A stretch of DNA of 64,000 nt from Daphnia carinata. Lineage: Eukaryota > Arthropoda > Branchiopoda > Diplostraca > Daphniidae. The stretch lies in NCBI RefSeq assembly GCF_022539665.2, contig NC_081337.1, positions 5,432,679 to 5,496,678 of the forward strand, read 5' to 3'. Positions 1-11,542 of this stretch are shown here, in pieces (the first letter of the stretch is position 1; every line of letters begins with the position of its first letter). The notes below the pieces were generated by a model that had not been told where the DNA came from, searched no databases, and saw only the letters and a list, made by a program, of their open reading frames with translations. A program made the position numbers and the translations under genes.

Positions 1-17
1 ACAGACTGCGACGGCAG

Positions 18-431
18 ATTTTTTGAAAGGATTACCCTGTTACAATGAGAATAACTTCACACGATTCCACAGCGATGCTTCATCAAAAGTCTCTGTCAAG
101 CGGCCATCCGTTTACCTACCGACCAAAGAATATCCTTCAGAACAGAGTATACAAATGTATATTTACAGTGCCATTTGTTATTCCATGTGAAATAATATTT
201 TTCTTACAGTTATTGTAACTGAAAAAACAAATATTTTGCTGAGATACCTTCATCAGCAATGGGAAAGAAAAGTATACCAAGTTTTGAATTGTTGTAAACC
301 ATAAAAGGGTGATCTAATCTATTAAACCTTGATGTTTTTTTATACTTTAGAACAAGAAACGGGAAAGTGCCAATGAAATGGAAGAGGGAGCCTCAGCTAA
401 GAAAAGGCCCCGCTTGGACACAAGTGTTTAA
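18..431 (+). CDS. DDA1: DDA1 (DET1- and DDB1-associated protein 1), 3' exons
   Basis: DDA1 is a small core subunit of the DDB1-CUL4-DET1 E3 ubiquitin ligase and acts in the nucleus. Three exons are visible: 18-146, 210-271 and 351-431, joined by normal GT-AG introns. The reading frame gives [20 protein letters not shown], then [15 protein letters not shown], then [18 protein letters not shown], matching the conserved body of the family. The tail ends [10 protein letters not shown], a basic stretch like the C-terminus of animal DDA1. The initiator ATG is not in the window. The conserved start MAD suggests that a short upstream exon ending ATGGCAG lies to the left, which would give about 92 residues (human about 102). 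A canonical AATAAA lies at 916-921. The identification rests on strong family similarity and the gene looks intact apart from the window edge. Confidence 0.93.
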
Positions 432-1225
432 GCAATTATTGCACTTCTTGCTTGCTCATTTATTTCTCGAATATATAATTTCATATTGGAAGCCATATCT
501 AAGAATTGGAACAGGAATGAACAGATTCCAGTAAATTTTCAATTGATACCTGTTTTGTTCGTTATAATGATTTTGGTTAGATCAAAAAACAATCACCGAC
601 TCACTTGCTGAAGCAGAGCATATCTTTGAATGTTTTGCTCTGTGGTCATAACTATAATAAATGACTCTCACTTTATTATTGTTGTAGTTGCCAAAACAAA
701 TGGATATGGTAAACAAGTTTCTCAAAAGTTAATTCATAGCTGTGAAACAAAATAATCAAGAAATCCATCGAGTAGGTAGACTAAGCTAGATGAAATTTGA
801 TGAGCAACACCATGATGAGTGTCATTTTCTAAGGAAGAACCTTATCCTTAAAACGACTTTTGATGTTGGTACACAACATTTTTCCACAGTAATTTAAAAT
901 GCAAAGAATAATATTAATAAAGCTGTTACTATTATTATTACTGACTAACTGTAAAGGAGATTACCATGCATGGGAAGGAGAATGGGTTTCAAGATGAACT
1001 GATCAAAAATTTTAAACGATTTCTTCGGCGTCTTGATTCCATATGCGGTAGGTGGAGCTCTTTAGATCTGATGCTGAAACGAAAGAAGAAATTTGCGTGA
1101 TTTACAAAAGTGATTGATTCCTAAAGTTCTGATTTTTTACGACACGCGGAAAAAATCATGACAAAGCTAATTTCGAGCAGTTCTCAACAGCAAAAACTGA
1201 TACGGAAAACACGAGATAGGACAGG
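432..1225. other. Convergent 3' UTRs of DDA1 and AP5M1
   Basis: No supportable gene lies here. The stretch holds the 3' UTR of DDA1 with an AATAAA at 916-921, and the 3' end of the minus-strand AP5M1 transcript. The small plus-strand ORF starting near 1158 is antisense to the last AP5M1 exons and has no family features. Confidence 0.6.
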
Positions 1226-2700
1226 CTACGTACTTGATACTAATTTGAATTCCGTTGGTTGTAGCAAAGATAGATGTGCTCCGGAGACGGAGACTGCTGA
1301 CGTGAACAATATCTTGGCAAAAATAATACAATACTGGATGAACAACGAAACGAATTTAAATGTCCATAAAATATTTCTCACAAGAGCATAGGTATTCACA
1401 AGCGACGCTTCGAGTTTCTCCATAACGACGTCGACATTTAAAGTCAAATCGTCCTTCAACTTTGGATTGGACGACGATGAGGCAGAAGCACCAAGATTCC
1501 ATAAAAGCTGAGTACCATCTTTGATCAATGATACTAAGCCAAGACTGGTAGCCGATAGGATTCGAGCAATACGATTACCGGTTGGTACGGGTAAACGGAC
1601 CTCCAGCCGATTCAGCGTATTCCTCATGGTGGCACCAAGATGTAGTTGAACGAAAATAGAAACTTTACCTAGCTCTCCTATTCGGATTTTCAGCAAAGGT
1701 TGAATAGGTGGCATTTCTAGGGGAAAGCTATAATGGCAGAGAGGAAAGGTTTTCTCCTGAAGCTGCTGGATGTTTATGTGACAAACAGCCTTTTCCCACT
1801 GTGCGAGAGCACTTGGATGAAAGAGCACGGATGGTATTCCAGGTAGCTTGCTAAAGCCCAATTCTAGTTTGATGTTATGACTGCACTCGGCATCTGGATC
1901 TACCGTCAGATAAATAGTTCCGTACGCGTCTGCTTTAAATGAGAGATTTGACGCTATCATTCGAACCTCTTCCTTTATATATAGTTCAATTTTTGGCTTC
2001 GATCTTAGCCACATCGTTCTTTGTGAGGCCGGGACCAGGCTTCGTAGCTCTAGCTGTTGGTGACCACTGGCCCTCCCGAAAGGAAGCCATCGCTGGACGG
2101 TTCCATTGAGCTGGTCAGCCATTTTACTTGGTGGCAGCTGAGTAAGATGAGCAAGCTTGGAAAGCAATTCCAAAACTATTACAACATCACATGACCTGTA
2201 TAAAATAATAGGAAAATTACCTTACAAAAAAACGAGAAAATCTTTGTAGTACCTCGCAACACACACTGATTGTTGATTTCCAGTTGGTTGCAGATTTTGA
2301 TCCAAGTATGGAACACCGCATAATAAGCGATTTTGGAGGCACTCAACAACTATAACTGGCCAAAAGATTTGACAGTTAAAACCAAATGGAATCCAAAAAA
2401 GAGGTGCCTGAAGCTTTTTCTGACAAGAATCCCTGGTAACCTGAAAGAGGTTGGGATTCAGGATTCCAAGTTCGTTTAATAATGGATCCAATAATTCTTG
2501 GTCATTGGGAAGGCATAGGTTGGCGAAGTTTGGGTGTTCATTTTTCCAACGTTTTTCGACAGTGGGGAATATTCTGTTATAAAACAAAATGACACATTAC
2601 AAGGAAACGACGGCTGATAGCAGAGATTTTTTTTAGTCTAACGAGAGAAGAATGACCTCCCATCGGAATCGTGAACTCTACAAACATACAGTTCTGACAT
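1226..2700 (-). CDS. AP5M1: AP-5 complex subunit mu-1
   Basis: This is the medium (mu) subunit of the AP-5 adaptor complex, which acts at late endosomes and lysosomes together with SPG11/SPG15. Four exons fit: 2700-2657, 2573-2253, 2195-1382 and 1333-1226, giving 429 codons (human about 490). The N-terminal part has the family signature IFPTVEKRW, then a DSC motif and FWPVIVVECLQNRLLCGVP. The remainder is the mu-homology domain, with KPKIELYIKEEVRMIASN marking its start and QPLLKIRIGELGKVSIFVQL in the core. All phases agree. Introns are 83, 57 and 48 nt. The last intron is a multiple of three and open, so its retention would add 16 codons. The first exon (14 codons) and the last splice are the least certain parts. 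Confidence 0.85.
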
Positions 2701-5201
2701 TCATTTCCAAAAATCCATATACCTGTAGAAAAGGAGCTTTGATTCCGTTATAGAAACCACGAACAAACACCTAAGGCTCATTGTGGTTACGGACTATAAG
2801 CTAGGGCTTTCGTCCCAGACGTTACTGTTTCAGGAGTTCGTAACTTCCACAACAAAGGCTTTGTTGCCATATGTAGAATTACAGAGCCTGTCACTTATTT
2901 CAGACAACCAGATCCAGAGCAGTCCAGAGCTAGTACAGTAAAAGTACACAGTAGACATACTACTGAGACTACTGACAGAGTCATTACAATGAGTCATGCT
3001 AAGGTTATAGAGACAATTATTAATTTCATTTTAGGATATTAGTGACTTATTTTTTCGTTATTTTCATAATCCATTGAGTGCTTCATAGGCGAAATACTTT
3101 CTTAAAGGCGTTAGTGAGATCGACGACCCATACAGCAATGTATTTTTGGATAAGCTGGCATAAACAAATCTCGTTATACCACTTTTTTATTTTTTTTTTT
3201 TTTAATTTATCTATAGTTTTCAAATTCGACAAAATATAATATTTCCCTGTAAAATGTAAAATTGGCAACTTCTGATGAAGTTTCAGGAATACGGCTGGCC
3301 AATGCGTACAAAATCTTCCTGGAAGTTGGATAGATACCTTGAATAGTTCGTTTCAAAATCACCCATGGTCGATGTTGCGATGGCTTAGAGAGCCATTTGT
3401 GTAACTACTGCGAAAGAAACGATCGTGAAAAATACTGCACCGTTATACGCAGGACGGTACTGGTTACATAGGTAGCCTTCAGCGCTTATAGAATTTCAAC
3501 AACATTGCAATATTCCAAAGCGTAAAAGCAAGTTTATAACGACTAGGATAGAGACAAAACGATCAACAATTTGCCTGCAACAAAAATTAATGAATCTCGT
3601 TTATGTTAGTAACATAAGGTATGTGTATGACGTTTTCTAGGGGGTAATTAAAATCCCGTCTTTGTACGCAGTTCACGAGTGTCTTCTTCCTTAGCCTTTT
3701 AATATTCGTACAGCGAACGAAAAAACTTGCCCAATTTTCATCGTTTCCCGTCCGATAAAGCATCTAGTTAACCGACGAACACTAATTTCCTTGTTTAAAA
3801 CATTGTTGTGGTGTAATGGTGTTTTTCCCCACCTACCGAAGTGGGACGGTAAAAAAAGGCAAGTGTAACAGGACTCGCAGCCCGAACTTGAAGTCAGTTA
3901 GCTGACGTCTATCGTCCGGAACAGTTGGTTGTGTCAAACGCTCTGTACGAACAGCATTAATCCTTTTTAGATTTTCATAACTGTGCAGGTGCTTTGTGGT
4001 CGCATCCTGTTTTGAAATGGACAACCCTGGTTTTCACACAAATGACGAAGTCGACCTTCACAAAAGGAAAGGTAAGGATAAAAAAAAAAGAGAACGATTT
4101 GCCATTTTAGCGATTTGATTTGAAAGTGAAACTTTTGTTTATAAGAGAGTTGTTGCTTTGTAATGGCAGGAATAGTTAGATGACGTACGTTGACAGGTGT
4201 TAATTTACTCGTCGCTTCCCCGTAAGTGGGCAACTGTCCATTTGCTTGGCTAACTGTTCGTCATTGGCCATTGGCAGGGTAACTTTCCATGTGGCAAAAA
4301 TTCAATGGTTTTTGCATTGGTCATGAAAGATTGGTTTGCTGGAAAACACAGTTTGAAGTCTCTTCTTCTGTGTCCCCCGTTGTGCCAAAACGACATTTTA
4401 GCGTACGGTGTGGTCAGGAAAAACCGATTTGCTTCACTGTTGCTTTGATGAAAACAAAGCTCTTTATTTGGCCGGAGGAGGGCCAGTTAAAAAGTGGAGG
4501 TCAGTGACTGGATGGCATGACCGCGGGACATATGCTAAGAAGAAAATGACCCTCAACGACTAAATCTACAAAATTTCCCAAAGTCAATTACTTTCGCGTT
4601 CCAAAATACAAACGTCTAGGGGATGTTTTTAACTCACATTTCTAGCTCTTTTTAGCGCATGCGAAAATATGAATATTTTATCCCGTTCTCCTTCTAGTTT
4701 TTCAGCTGTTTGCATTCCCGCTCCTGTTAAGTTTTACCGTGAGAGTAAACAGTGAGGAAAAAAAAAATGAAGGAAATGTTGCCAAATAAAAACAATAAAA
4801 AATCGATCGATGAGGTTTGTAGTCTGGATGGTAGCCAGATCACATAGTTTGTCACTGCTTTCGAATCGATTAAACGGATTGGCAGCGAAAGAGATCGAAT
4901 GGGATGGACCGTAGGTGTTTTTATATCCAGCGATACACTATCCCTGACTAAGTGAGAATGAAAATAAGAAATGAAAAGGAAAATTTAAAAAAATCTTAAA
5001 AAATCACATGCGCCGAGCTGGCAGGGGTAAGATGTGTGCTAAATTTACTCACATACACACACGCACGCATACACACATTTCATCCGGCGCCGGCGTAGTA
5101 GAGCGTCGCCGGATGGGCGCGCGCACTATCGGCCGTGTACCAGCAGTGAAACTGGCGGTGAGCATGTCGTCATTCAGTCTTCGGCGTTGTTCCAGGAAAG
5201 A
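2701..5201. other. Intergenic region, AP5M1 promoter to SLC7A9 promoter
   Basis: This 2.5-kb stretch separates the divergent AP5M1 (-) and SLC7A9 (+). Only short ORFs with no recognisable motif are present. A CA-rich simple stretch lies at about 5050-5080. The segment 5085-5165 is markedly GC-rich (CGGCGCCGGCG and GCGCGCGC runs) and is followed by TCAGT near 5174, so it probably holds the SLC7A9 core promoter and 5' UTR. Nothing else is supportable. Confidence 0.5.
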
Positions 5202-8200
5202 ATGGTTCAACATGTTACCGCTCTACCAATTGGTAAGTTTCTTTACCTTGCCCTTTTCTGTGCGTTTTTATCGCAATTTTTTATACCCACGGAAATCCGT
5301 TTGCCCACGCGCGGCTGTCGCCGAAGATTTCGAATCGTAATTCAACTGCGCAAGTCACGTTCCGCACAATTTAAAGAGCTGTGTGTAAAATCAGCATTAA
5401 GATTGTCGTGAATTTGACTATCGACCTTCAGCACGAATTCAACCGATAGGTTACTGCGTTGGTAACTTGCCGGTCGAATGGGGTCCCGAGGAATTAAGAG
5501 CACGGGGATTAAGAGCATATTCCGTAATTGATTTTTTTTGCCCCTCTGCGGATATAGACGGGACCCGCCGAACTCTTCTCCTAGAAGCTAGTGTGTAGGA
5601 ATAACAAGATTTGGCAAGCGCCTTGCCAAACAAAGCACACAGCCAATAGAGTTTGCGATTTTTGCAGCGTGCGATCCGACCACTGGTCCGCTCTGGCGGG
5701 CCATTTGGCACAACACTGGACCGCGTGATGGCTAGCGCTTCTCACGCCGAGTGCGCTTAAATCGCAGGTTGTGTCACGTCCGCCATAAAAAATGAGCGAA
5801 AATGTGCATCACAACAAAACCGTTCCGCTCTTTAGATAGAAATATAGAAACGCGCATCCGTTAACGACATTGGCATAGGACCCTTACCCATGACGCGGGC
5901 GCTGTACCCTTCGCTTGGCCTATCAATAGACTTACACACACCCTCTCTAGAGCTGTGTGTCTTTCTGCTACCTTTCTTTCCGGGATCCCTCGCTTTTTTC
6001 TTGTAACTTTTCTCGAGTGATTGTGACAGGCAGCGCAGAGAAAGTAGAAGCTAAAAAAAAAAATTCAAAGGGCTGTCATCAAACATGACGAATTCGTCAC
6101 GAAAAAGGTATACGACCGAACAGAGAGGGAGCGCATGCGTCTAAACGAGCAAGAAAACCTAGTAGAGTCTACGGCGCCGAAATCAATATGTACAGACATA
6201 GTACCCTATAGAGGAAAAATACAGTCAGACTGTGCCCTATAATTTCGATCCTTTTCTTGACTTTGACGAGTTTGAGAATCCTCTTTGTCCACCCACCACC
6301 TTTTAATCCGTTTCATTGTCAGTGTGGGCGATGGAAAACTGCGGATTATCAAAGACTATTAAAGCAATATATCTGATGTTCAAGTCACGAGTATAGTGTT
6401 TACCTAGCGAAAATATTGGAATCGCGATATTTAAATTGATCCCACTACACTCTAGGCGACAGATACTGGATATTAAAAGTGATCCATCATCTGTCAACGA
6501 AAGAAGGCAAGAAGAGTGCTTCCCTTTTTTTTTTCCTGGGAATGTCTGAACTGTTTTAGGTTCTTGGCTGGCGCAGAGAGATTGCCCGCCGTCTGCGCAA
6601 TAACCATTTCTACTAAAGACTAATAGCCTTGTTGATCATGAAAAGCTATGATAACTTTTTGCTTTCTTTCTTTTCATTAACAGGAGGTGCTGAACAGCCT
6701 CATCATAGTCTCTTCAAAGATACGGGGGTTAGTGACAGTGGGACAACAACACCGACTTCCAACGGAGACGACGGTAGCCGAAGCCGAAGCAATAGCGATG
6801 ACGCAACCAGCTCCAATCCGAGGAATGACGGCTTGGAGCGGAACGTGTCAACGCCGAATGACGCTCTTCACCTCGAGAGACGGGTAAAGCTTTTTTGATT
6901 GCACGGTCAGTTGCCGGCTAACAGTCCCATTTTTCAACTTGATACGACATTTAAAAAAGGGCTCTCACTTTCACGGATAACTTGTTTGCTCAATGTGTCG
7001 TTTTTACGGAAAAAGAGGCGAGCAATGTTGATCAAAACATTGATTCATCCCTCTCGAAAAAAGAAACCTTTTTTAAACTACGCGCCAAACGGGAGAATGC
7101 GGTCAGAACGTCTGCCATTCACCCTCCAAAGGTATTCTTGCGTGGTACGTGATAGTAGCCAACGAAGGGGGGAGGGAACGATAACGAACGTGCCGTCTAA
7201 ATTTGGGTTCGGCTAAAGTTTTGCCGTCGCTTCTCTCAGCTGCCCTTGAAAGGGAATGGAATCAGTAGAGGAATCTAGAAGTATGGCTCATAGGAGTCGC
7301 CACAAACGCCAACAACATCTACCTCTCACATAAACAAGACATTGCTGAATTTTTTTGGCACAATGTGCAAAAACTCGGTGATTGATGTTATGAGAGTAGG
7401 GCAAGTGCGCAAGGACGTTTTTTTCTTGTTTTCTTACGCTGGAATCGGGCCACGTTCATTGACGACGTTAGCCCAGCTTTCGTTTTGTTTTTCTAAACTT
7501 GAAATCGTCTGGCGTAGACAATCTTTCACGCTATGACACGAGCTTACGATCAATCAAAGTTAATTCAGCTGTCAAAACATTGCGCCCTTGACAACGTTGC
7601 AAACGGCTAACTGTTTCAATAATTCGCTTGCGACAGGTGGGACTCGTCAGTGGGGTGGCTTTAATCGTTGGCACCATGATTGGCTCGGGTATTTTCGTCT
7701 CGCCGTCGACCCTTCTGGTACGTCAAAATGAGGCTTGAAAATTACATGGCACTTAAAATAATTGAATTTGAATTTCCGGCAGGTGAAAACCAAGTCGCCT
7801 GGTCTCTTCCTGGTCATCTGGGCTGCTTGCGGTCTGCTCTCTACCCTCGGTAACTTGCTTTTACATTCCGTTGTTGCTATTTGAATAATACGCAAATGGA
7901 CGCAGTAGGTTATAGTAGCTGTAAAAACTTGGGATGAAAATGTTGTCAATATTTACACTACCTTAACAACGTTCAGTGCGCAAAGTCAGGACGTACGAAC
8001 GCTCGTAAAAGGCTTTTCTTTTAATCTCACTTGAACTAGTTGTACGGCTCAACTACGAATTTGTTTCGGAATTTGTCGCCTTTTATTGCTTAGGTTAGGG
8101 TGTACGTTATTTAAACCGGATAATGATTGAGATAAGGTCGTTGACGAACTCAATGTCCTCAAAGATTTAACCTCTCGCTGTTGGAATCCTTGTTCATACA

Positions 8201-11200
8201 GGGGCGCTTTCCTACGCTGAATTGGGCACGATGATCACAGAATCAGGAGCTGAATACGCCGTAACGAATTAAAATTCTTTTTTTCAAATCCCCATGTCCT
8301 TTTTGGTCCTCTCCCCATTGACATCAAACATTAGATACAAAAAAAAAGAAAAACAAGAAACAAATAGTCTAAATCCGTCTATAAATTACAGTATTATCGC
8401 CATGCGTTCGGCTCGCTGCCGGCCTTCATATTCAGCTGGGTTTGTACTTTGGTATTAAAACCCTCTCAGTTGGCCATTATTTGTTTAGCCTTTGCTAAAT
8501 ACACAGTTGAGGCCTTCGTCAGCGAATGCGAACCGCCCATCCACATCATTCAGATCCTCTGCGTCGCCATAATCGGTACAGTTCACTTACAATCATGCTA
8601 TTCTGTTGGCATGCGCATGATCTGATTGATTGCATGAAATAGGCCCACGTTTAGCTTCCGATCGAATGTCGTGACAAATATCCTGATATTGCGTGTTTGT
8701 CTACGGTCAAAAGTCATGATCGGAGATTCGTGCATGAGTTTTGTCGTTTCATTGTCGTTTGCATTTGGTTTGTTTTTCATAATGGCATGTAACTTTTGAT
8801 ATTGGAAGGAGCCCTATGCTACGCCGAATTGGGTACCCTCATCCCGAAAAGCGGTGGCGAATATAGTAAGCATGACTTGAATTCAAAATAGACGCAACAA
8901 CAGTCTATAAGTGCAACTAACTAGTGTAGTGTTTCATTAGTTTACTTTAAAGAAGCGTTTGACTCACCTCGTCACCGCTTTTGGGGTCCCGTCATGGCTT
9001 TCCTCTACGCCTGGGTTTCGGTGATCCTGCTCAGGACGTCGTCCATGGCCATCATTGCCTTAGCCTTTGCTGAATACTCTATCGCTCCGCTGATGGATAC
9101 GTTGAATTTTTGCTGGCCAGATGATAACCGATACACTTTGACTCGTTTGGCTGCCGCACTCTGCATTTGTAAGTAGTTTGACCTAGTTTGCCCGCATGTA
9201 CTATAGGTCTACTACTTTGTTGAATGCTATCCATCTGCCGCATGTTTTTGCTTAACATGCCCCATCATTTTATGTTCAGAACGTTTGAAAACTAGGAAAC
9301 AAATGACAGTCATTATTTTTTTCCAAAATAATTCCTACTCTACTCTTCTATTTTTTGTTTACCGTCTTCTTCTCGGTGGACCGTCGTCTAGGCCTGATAA
9401 CTTTTATCAACTGTTTCAGTGTTAAGCTGGCTACCAAAGTACAGAATATCTTTACGGCGGCCAAGTTGGTGGCGATCGCTATCATCATTGCCGGTGGTCT
9501 TTACATGATCGGCATTGGTGAGACCTGCTAAATTATTTACGTGGTTAAGTTAGTTATATGAACCCCATTAAATTGAACAAAACAAAAACAAACAAACAAT
9601 TAGGCAATACTCAGTACCTGAGCCAAGGATTTGAAGGTTCTACCACTTCTTTCGGTGACATTGCTACTGCTTTCTACAGTGGCCTCTGGGCGTATGACGG
9701 ATGGTAAGCTTCGCTTTCATCATCATGGCAAGTTATTACTAACGTGTGATTTGCACGGAACACAGGAACAACCTGAACTACGTTACTGAAGAACTCAAGA
9801 ATCCTTTTGTGTAAGACACCTGTCAATACCTTTTTAAATTGATGATTAACGTTCACGATCGAATTATTAACAGGAATCTTCCGCGATCCATCATGATAGG
9901 AATCCCGCTCACTACTGCGTGCTATGTCTTGGTCAACGTGGCTTACCTGGCCGTCTTGTCTCCGACTGAAATGATGGAATCCGAAGCCGTCGCTGTGGTA
10001 ATATAAGCAATATTGCAACCACGATGATTTTGTTGAAAGGCATGAAAGCGCTTTTGAGAAAATAAAAGCTGATAAAGCTTTCTTTCACAACAACGCTTAG
10101 CTGCTGCATGAATGTTCCAAAGATGACTTTGTGCACTCCCAACAGCACATGTAGAGATTCATATTTTCTAGTTTTTAATTTATCGTCAAGCATGGCTTCT
10201 CATTACGTTTAACTGCACGGGTGTTTCGTGTGTGATTTGTTTTTACCCATTTAGGATTGGGGCAATCGACTGTTGGGTCCCATGGCGTTTTTGATGCCCT
10301 TAGGTGTTGTATTGTCAACATTTGGCGCGGGCAACGGAAGTCTCTTCACGGCCGGAAGGTTGATTTCTCATATCAGTTCTTTTCATCGATCAAAAACTGC
10401 TTGCATTATAATTCGCTTCAATTGCTATCACTCCAACGCTTTGCTGCATGCAGTAGGGAGGGTCTGGTTGCAAACGTCACAGTCCCTGTGTTATGAAATC
10501 CTGTAGTGTTTTTGTCCGTTTCTTCAATGTCTTTCTTGTTCTAGTCTTCATCCTCTATTTTTGTTTCTCTCTTGTAAACAATTTCTGGTGGGGTGGTGGT
10601 GATTTGGATACCAGACTTTCGGCACTCGGGCGCTGGGGGCTTTAGCTTGGCTGATGCCGCTAGCCGTGTGCATCAGTTGTTTCGGCAGTGCCAATGGAAC
10701 GCTCTTCGTTGGTGGAAGGTAGATGGAATTTATTCCTTTTTTTAGCGTTCCTTTTCAGTTGAAATTTCCTTGCTTAACGCCGAGTAGAGCGATCTGACGA
10801 GTGAGGGAAGCGACTGAACGATGTACTAACATAATTGGATGAAACAGGTTGTGCTACGTGGCGAGTCGTGAAGGACATTTGGTTGACGTTCTTTCCTACG
10901 TCCACATCCGACGATTGACTCCCTCTCCAGCACTTCTTTTCAATGTAAAAATTGTTCATTTATGCAATATGGAACTTGATTAACAGATGAATTTGCACCT
11001 TAACCAAACGTAGAGCGCCGTGGCACTTATGATGATCATCCCTGGCGATATCGCCAGTTTGATTGATTTTTTCAGTTTCACGGCATGGATTTTCTACGGA
11101 GCCGCTATGCTTGCACTTATCGTCATGAGGTTCACCAAAAAAGACGCCCCGAGGCCTTACAAGGTACCAAGAAACCTAACATACAATTCAATGTATATGA

Positions 11201-11542
11201 CAATCAGCAAAATAATGAAATTTATAGGTACCGATTATCATTCCGGTTATCGTGCTAATCATTTCCGTTTACCTGGTCATCGGGCCAATTGTGGACAATC
11301 CGAAAATCGAGTATTTATACGCCACTTTGTTCATCTTGGCTGGGTTCTTACTTTACGTACCTTTCGTCTATTACAAGAAAGTTCTGCCCGGAATGAGTAA
11401 GTCAACAAACATCCAATTCCTAAGAAAAGAAAAAAAAAGTTTAAAATGTTTTCATGTCTATCACTGTAAATAAGGTTACATTACAACATTTCTGCAACTC
11501 CTGTTGGAAGTAGCTCCATCAACAGCCATGGCAGAGGACTAA
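5202..11542 (+). CDS. SLC7A9: b(0,+)-type amino acid transporter with two sets of duplicated alternative exons
   Basis: This is a light-chain (LAT-type, SLC7) amino acid exchanger of the plasma membrane that pairs by disulfide with an SLC3 heavy chain. Common exons: 5202-5232, 6684-6883, 7637-7717, 7783-7849, then block A (8202-8260 + 8392-8575) or B (8809-8865 + 8941-9168), 9392-9517, 9604-9703, 9766-9810, 9874-9997, then 10255-10358 or 10615-10718, 10848-10944, 11014-11163, 11228-11396, 11475-11542. These sum to 535 codons with A and 549 with B, both in frame. Key motifs are [18 protein letters not shown] (TM1), [20 protein letters not shown] (TM6), [13 protein letters not shown], and the b(0,+)-like [18 protein letters not shown]. 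The acidic/Ser-rich N-terminus precedes TM1. The first exon is chosen because only its 31-nt frame gives the required phase 1 across a 1.45-kb intron. It is the least certain exon. SLC7A9 fits better than SLC7A5 or SLC7A7 by the TM6 and TM9 motifs. Confidence 0.92.
8202..8575 (+). other. SLC7A9: SLC7A9 alternative exon block A (TM2 end, TM3)
   Basis: Two exons, 8202-8260 and 8392-8575. The first encodes [20 protein letters not shown] and ends in phase 0 before GTAACG. The second begins in phase 0 after ATTACAG and encodes [20 protein letters not shown], then [15 protein letters not shown] and a loop with SECEPP. It ends in phase 1. There are no stops and both splice sites are good. The loop cysteine lines up with the LAT light-chain cysteine that bonds to the heavy chain. 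Confidence 0.88.
8809..9168 (+). other. SLC7A9: SLC7A9 alternative exon block B (TM2 end, TM3)
   Basis: Two exons, 8809-8865 and 8941-9168, parallel to block A. The first encodes [19 protein letters not shown] and ends in phase 1 before GTAAGC. The second starts in phase 1 after CATTAG and encodes [16 protein letters not shown], then [20 protein letters not shown] and a longer loop with NFCWPDD. It ends in phase 1 before GTAAGT. Together the block is 42 nt longer than block A (14 residues). It looks as intact as block A. Confidence 0.88.
10255..10358 (+). other. SLC7A9: SLC7A9 alternative TM8 exon, copy a
   Basis: A 104-nt exon entering in phase 0 and leaving in phase 2. It encodes [19 protein letters not shown] and then [15 protein letters not shown], the TM8 segment of SLC7 light chains. 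It is flanked by ATTTAG and a weaker GTTGAT donor. It is followed 256 nt later by a second exon of the same length and phases. Confidence 0.88.
10615..10718 (+). other. SLC7A9: SLC7A9 alternative TM8 exon, copy b
   Basis: A 104-nt exon with the same entry and exit phases as copy a. It encodes [18 protein letters not shown] and then [14 protein letters not shown]. It is flanked by ATACCAG and GTAGAT. Using both copies together would add 104 nt and shift the frame, so the two must be mutually exclusive in a working mRNA. Confidence 0.88.

Noticed and set aside
2196-2225. A 30-nt intron in AP5M1 (GTAAGG...ACAG)
   Set aside because: It would be in frame, but the upstream donor at 2252 (AG/GTACTA) gives a normal 57-nt intron with matching phase and a better fit to the family.
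5008-5340. 110-codon ORF MRRAGRGK... in the SLC7A9 upstream region
   Set aside because: Runs through a CA repeat and a strong donor at 5233. Only the short frame from ATG 5202 has the phase needed to join the transporter.
11020-11400. Long single ORF across SLC7A9 exons 13-14
   Set aside because: It reads through the intron 11164-11227. After the intron the true frame is the one with [18 protein letters not shown].
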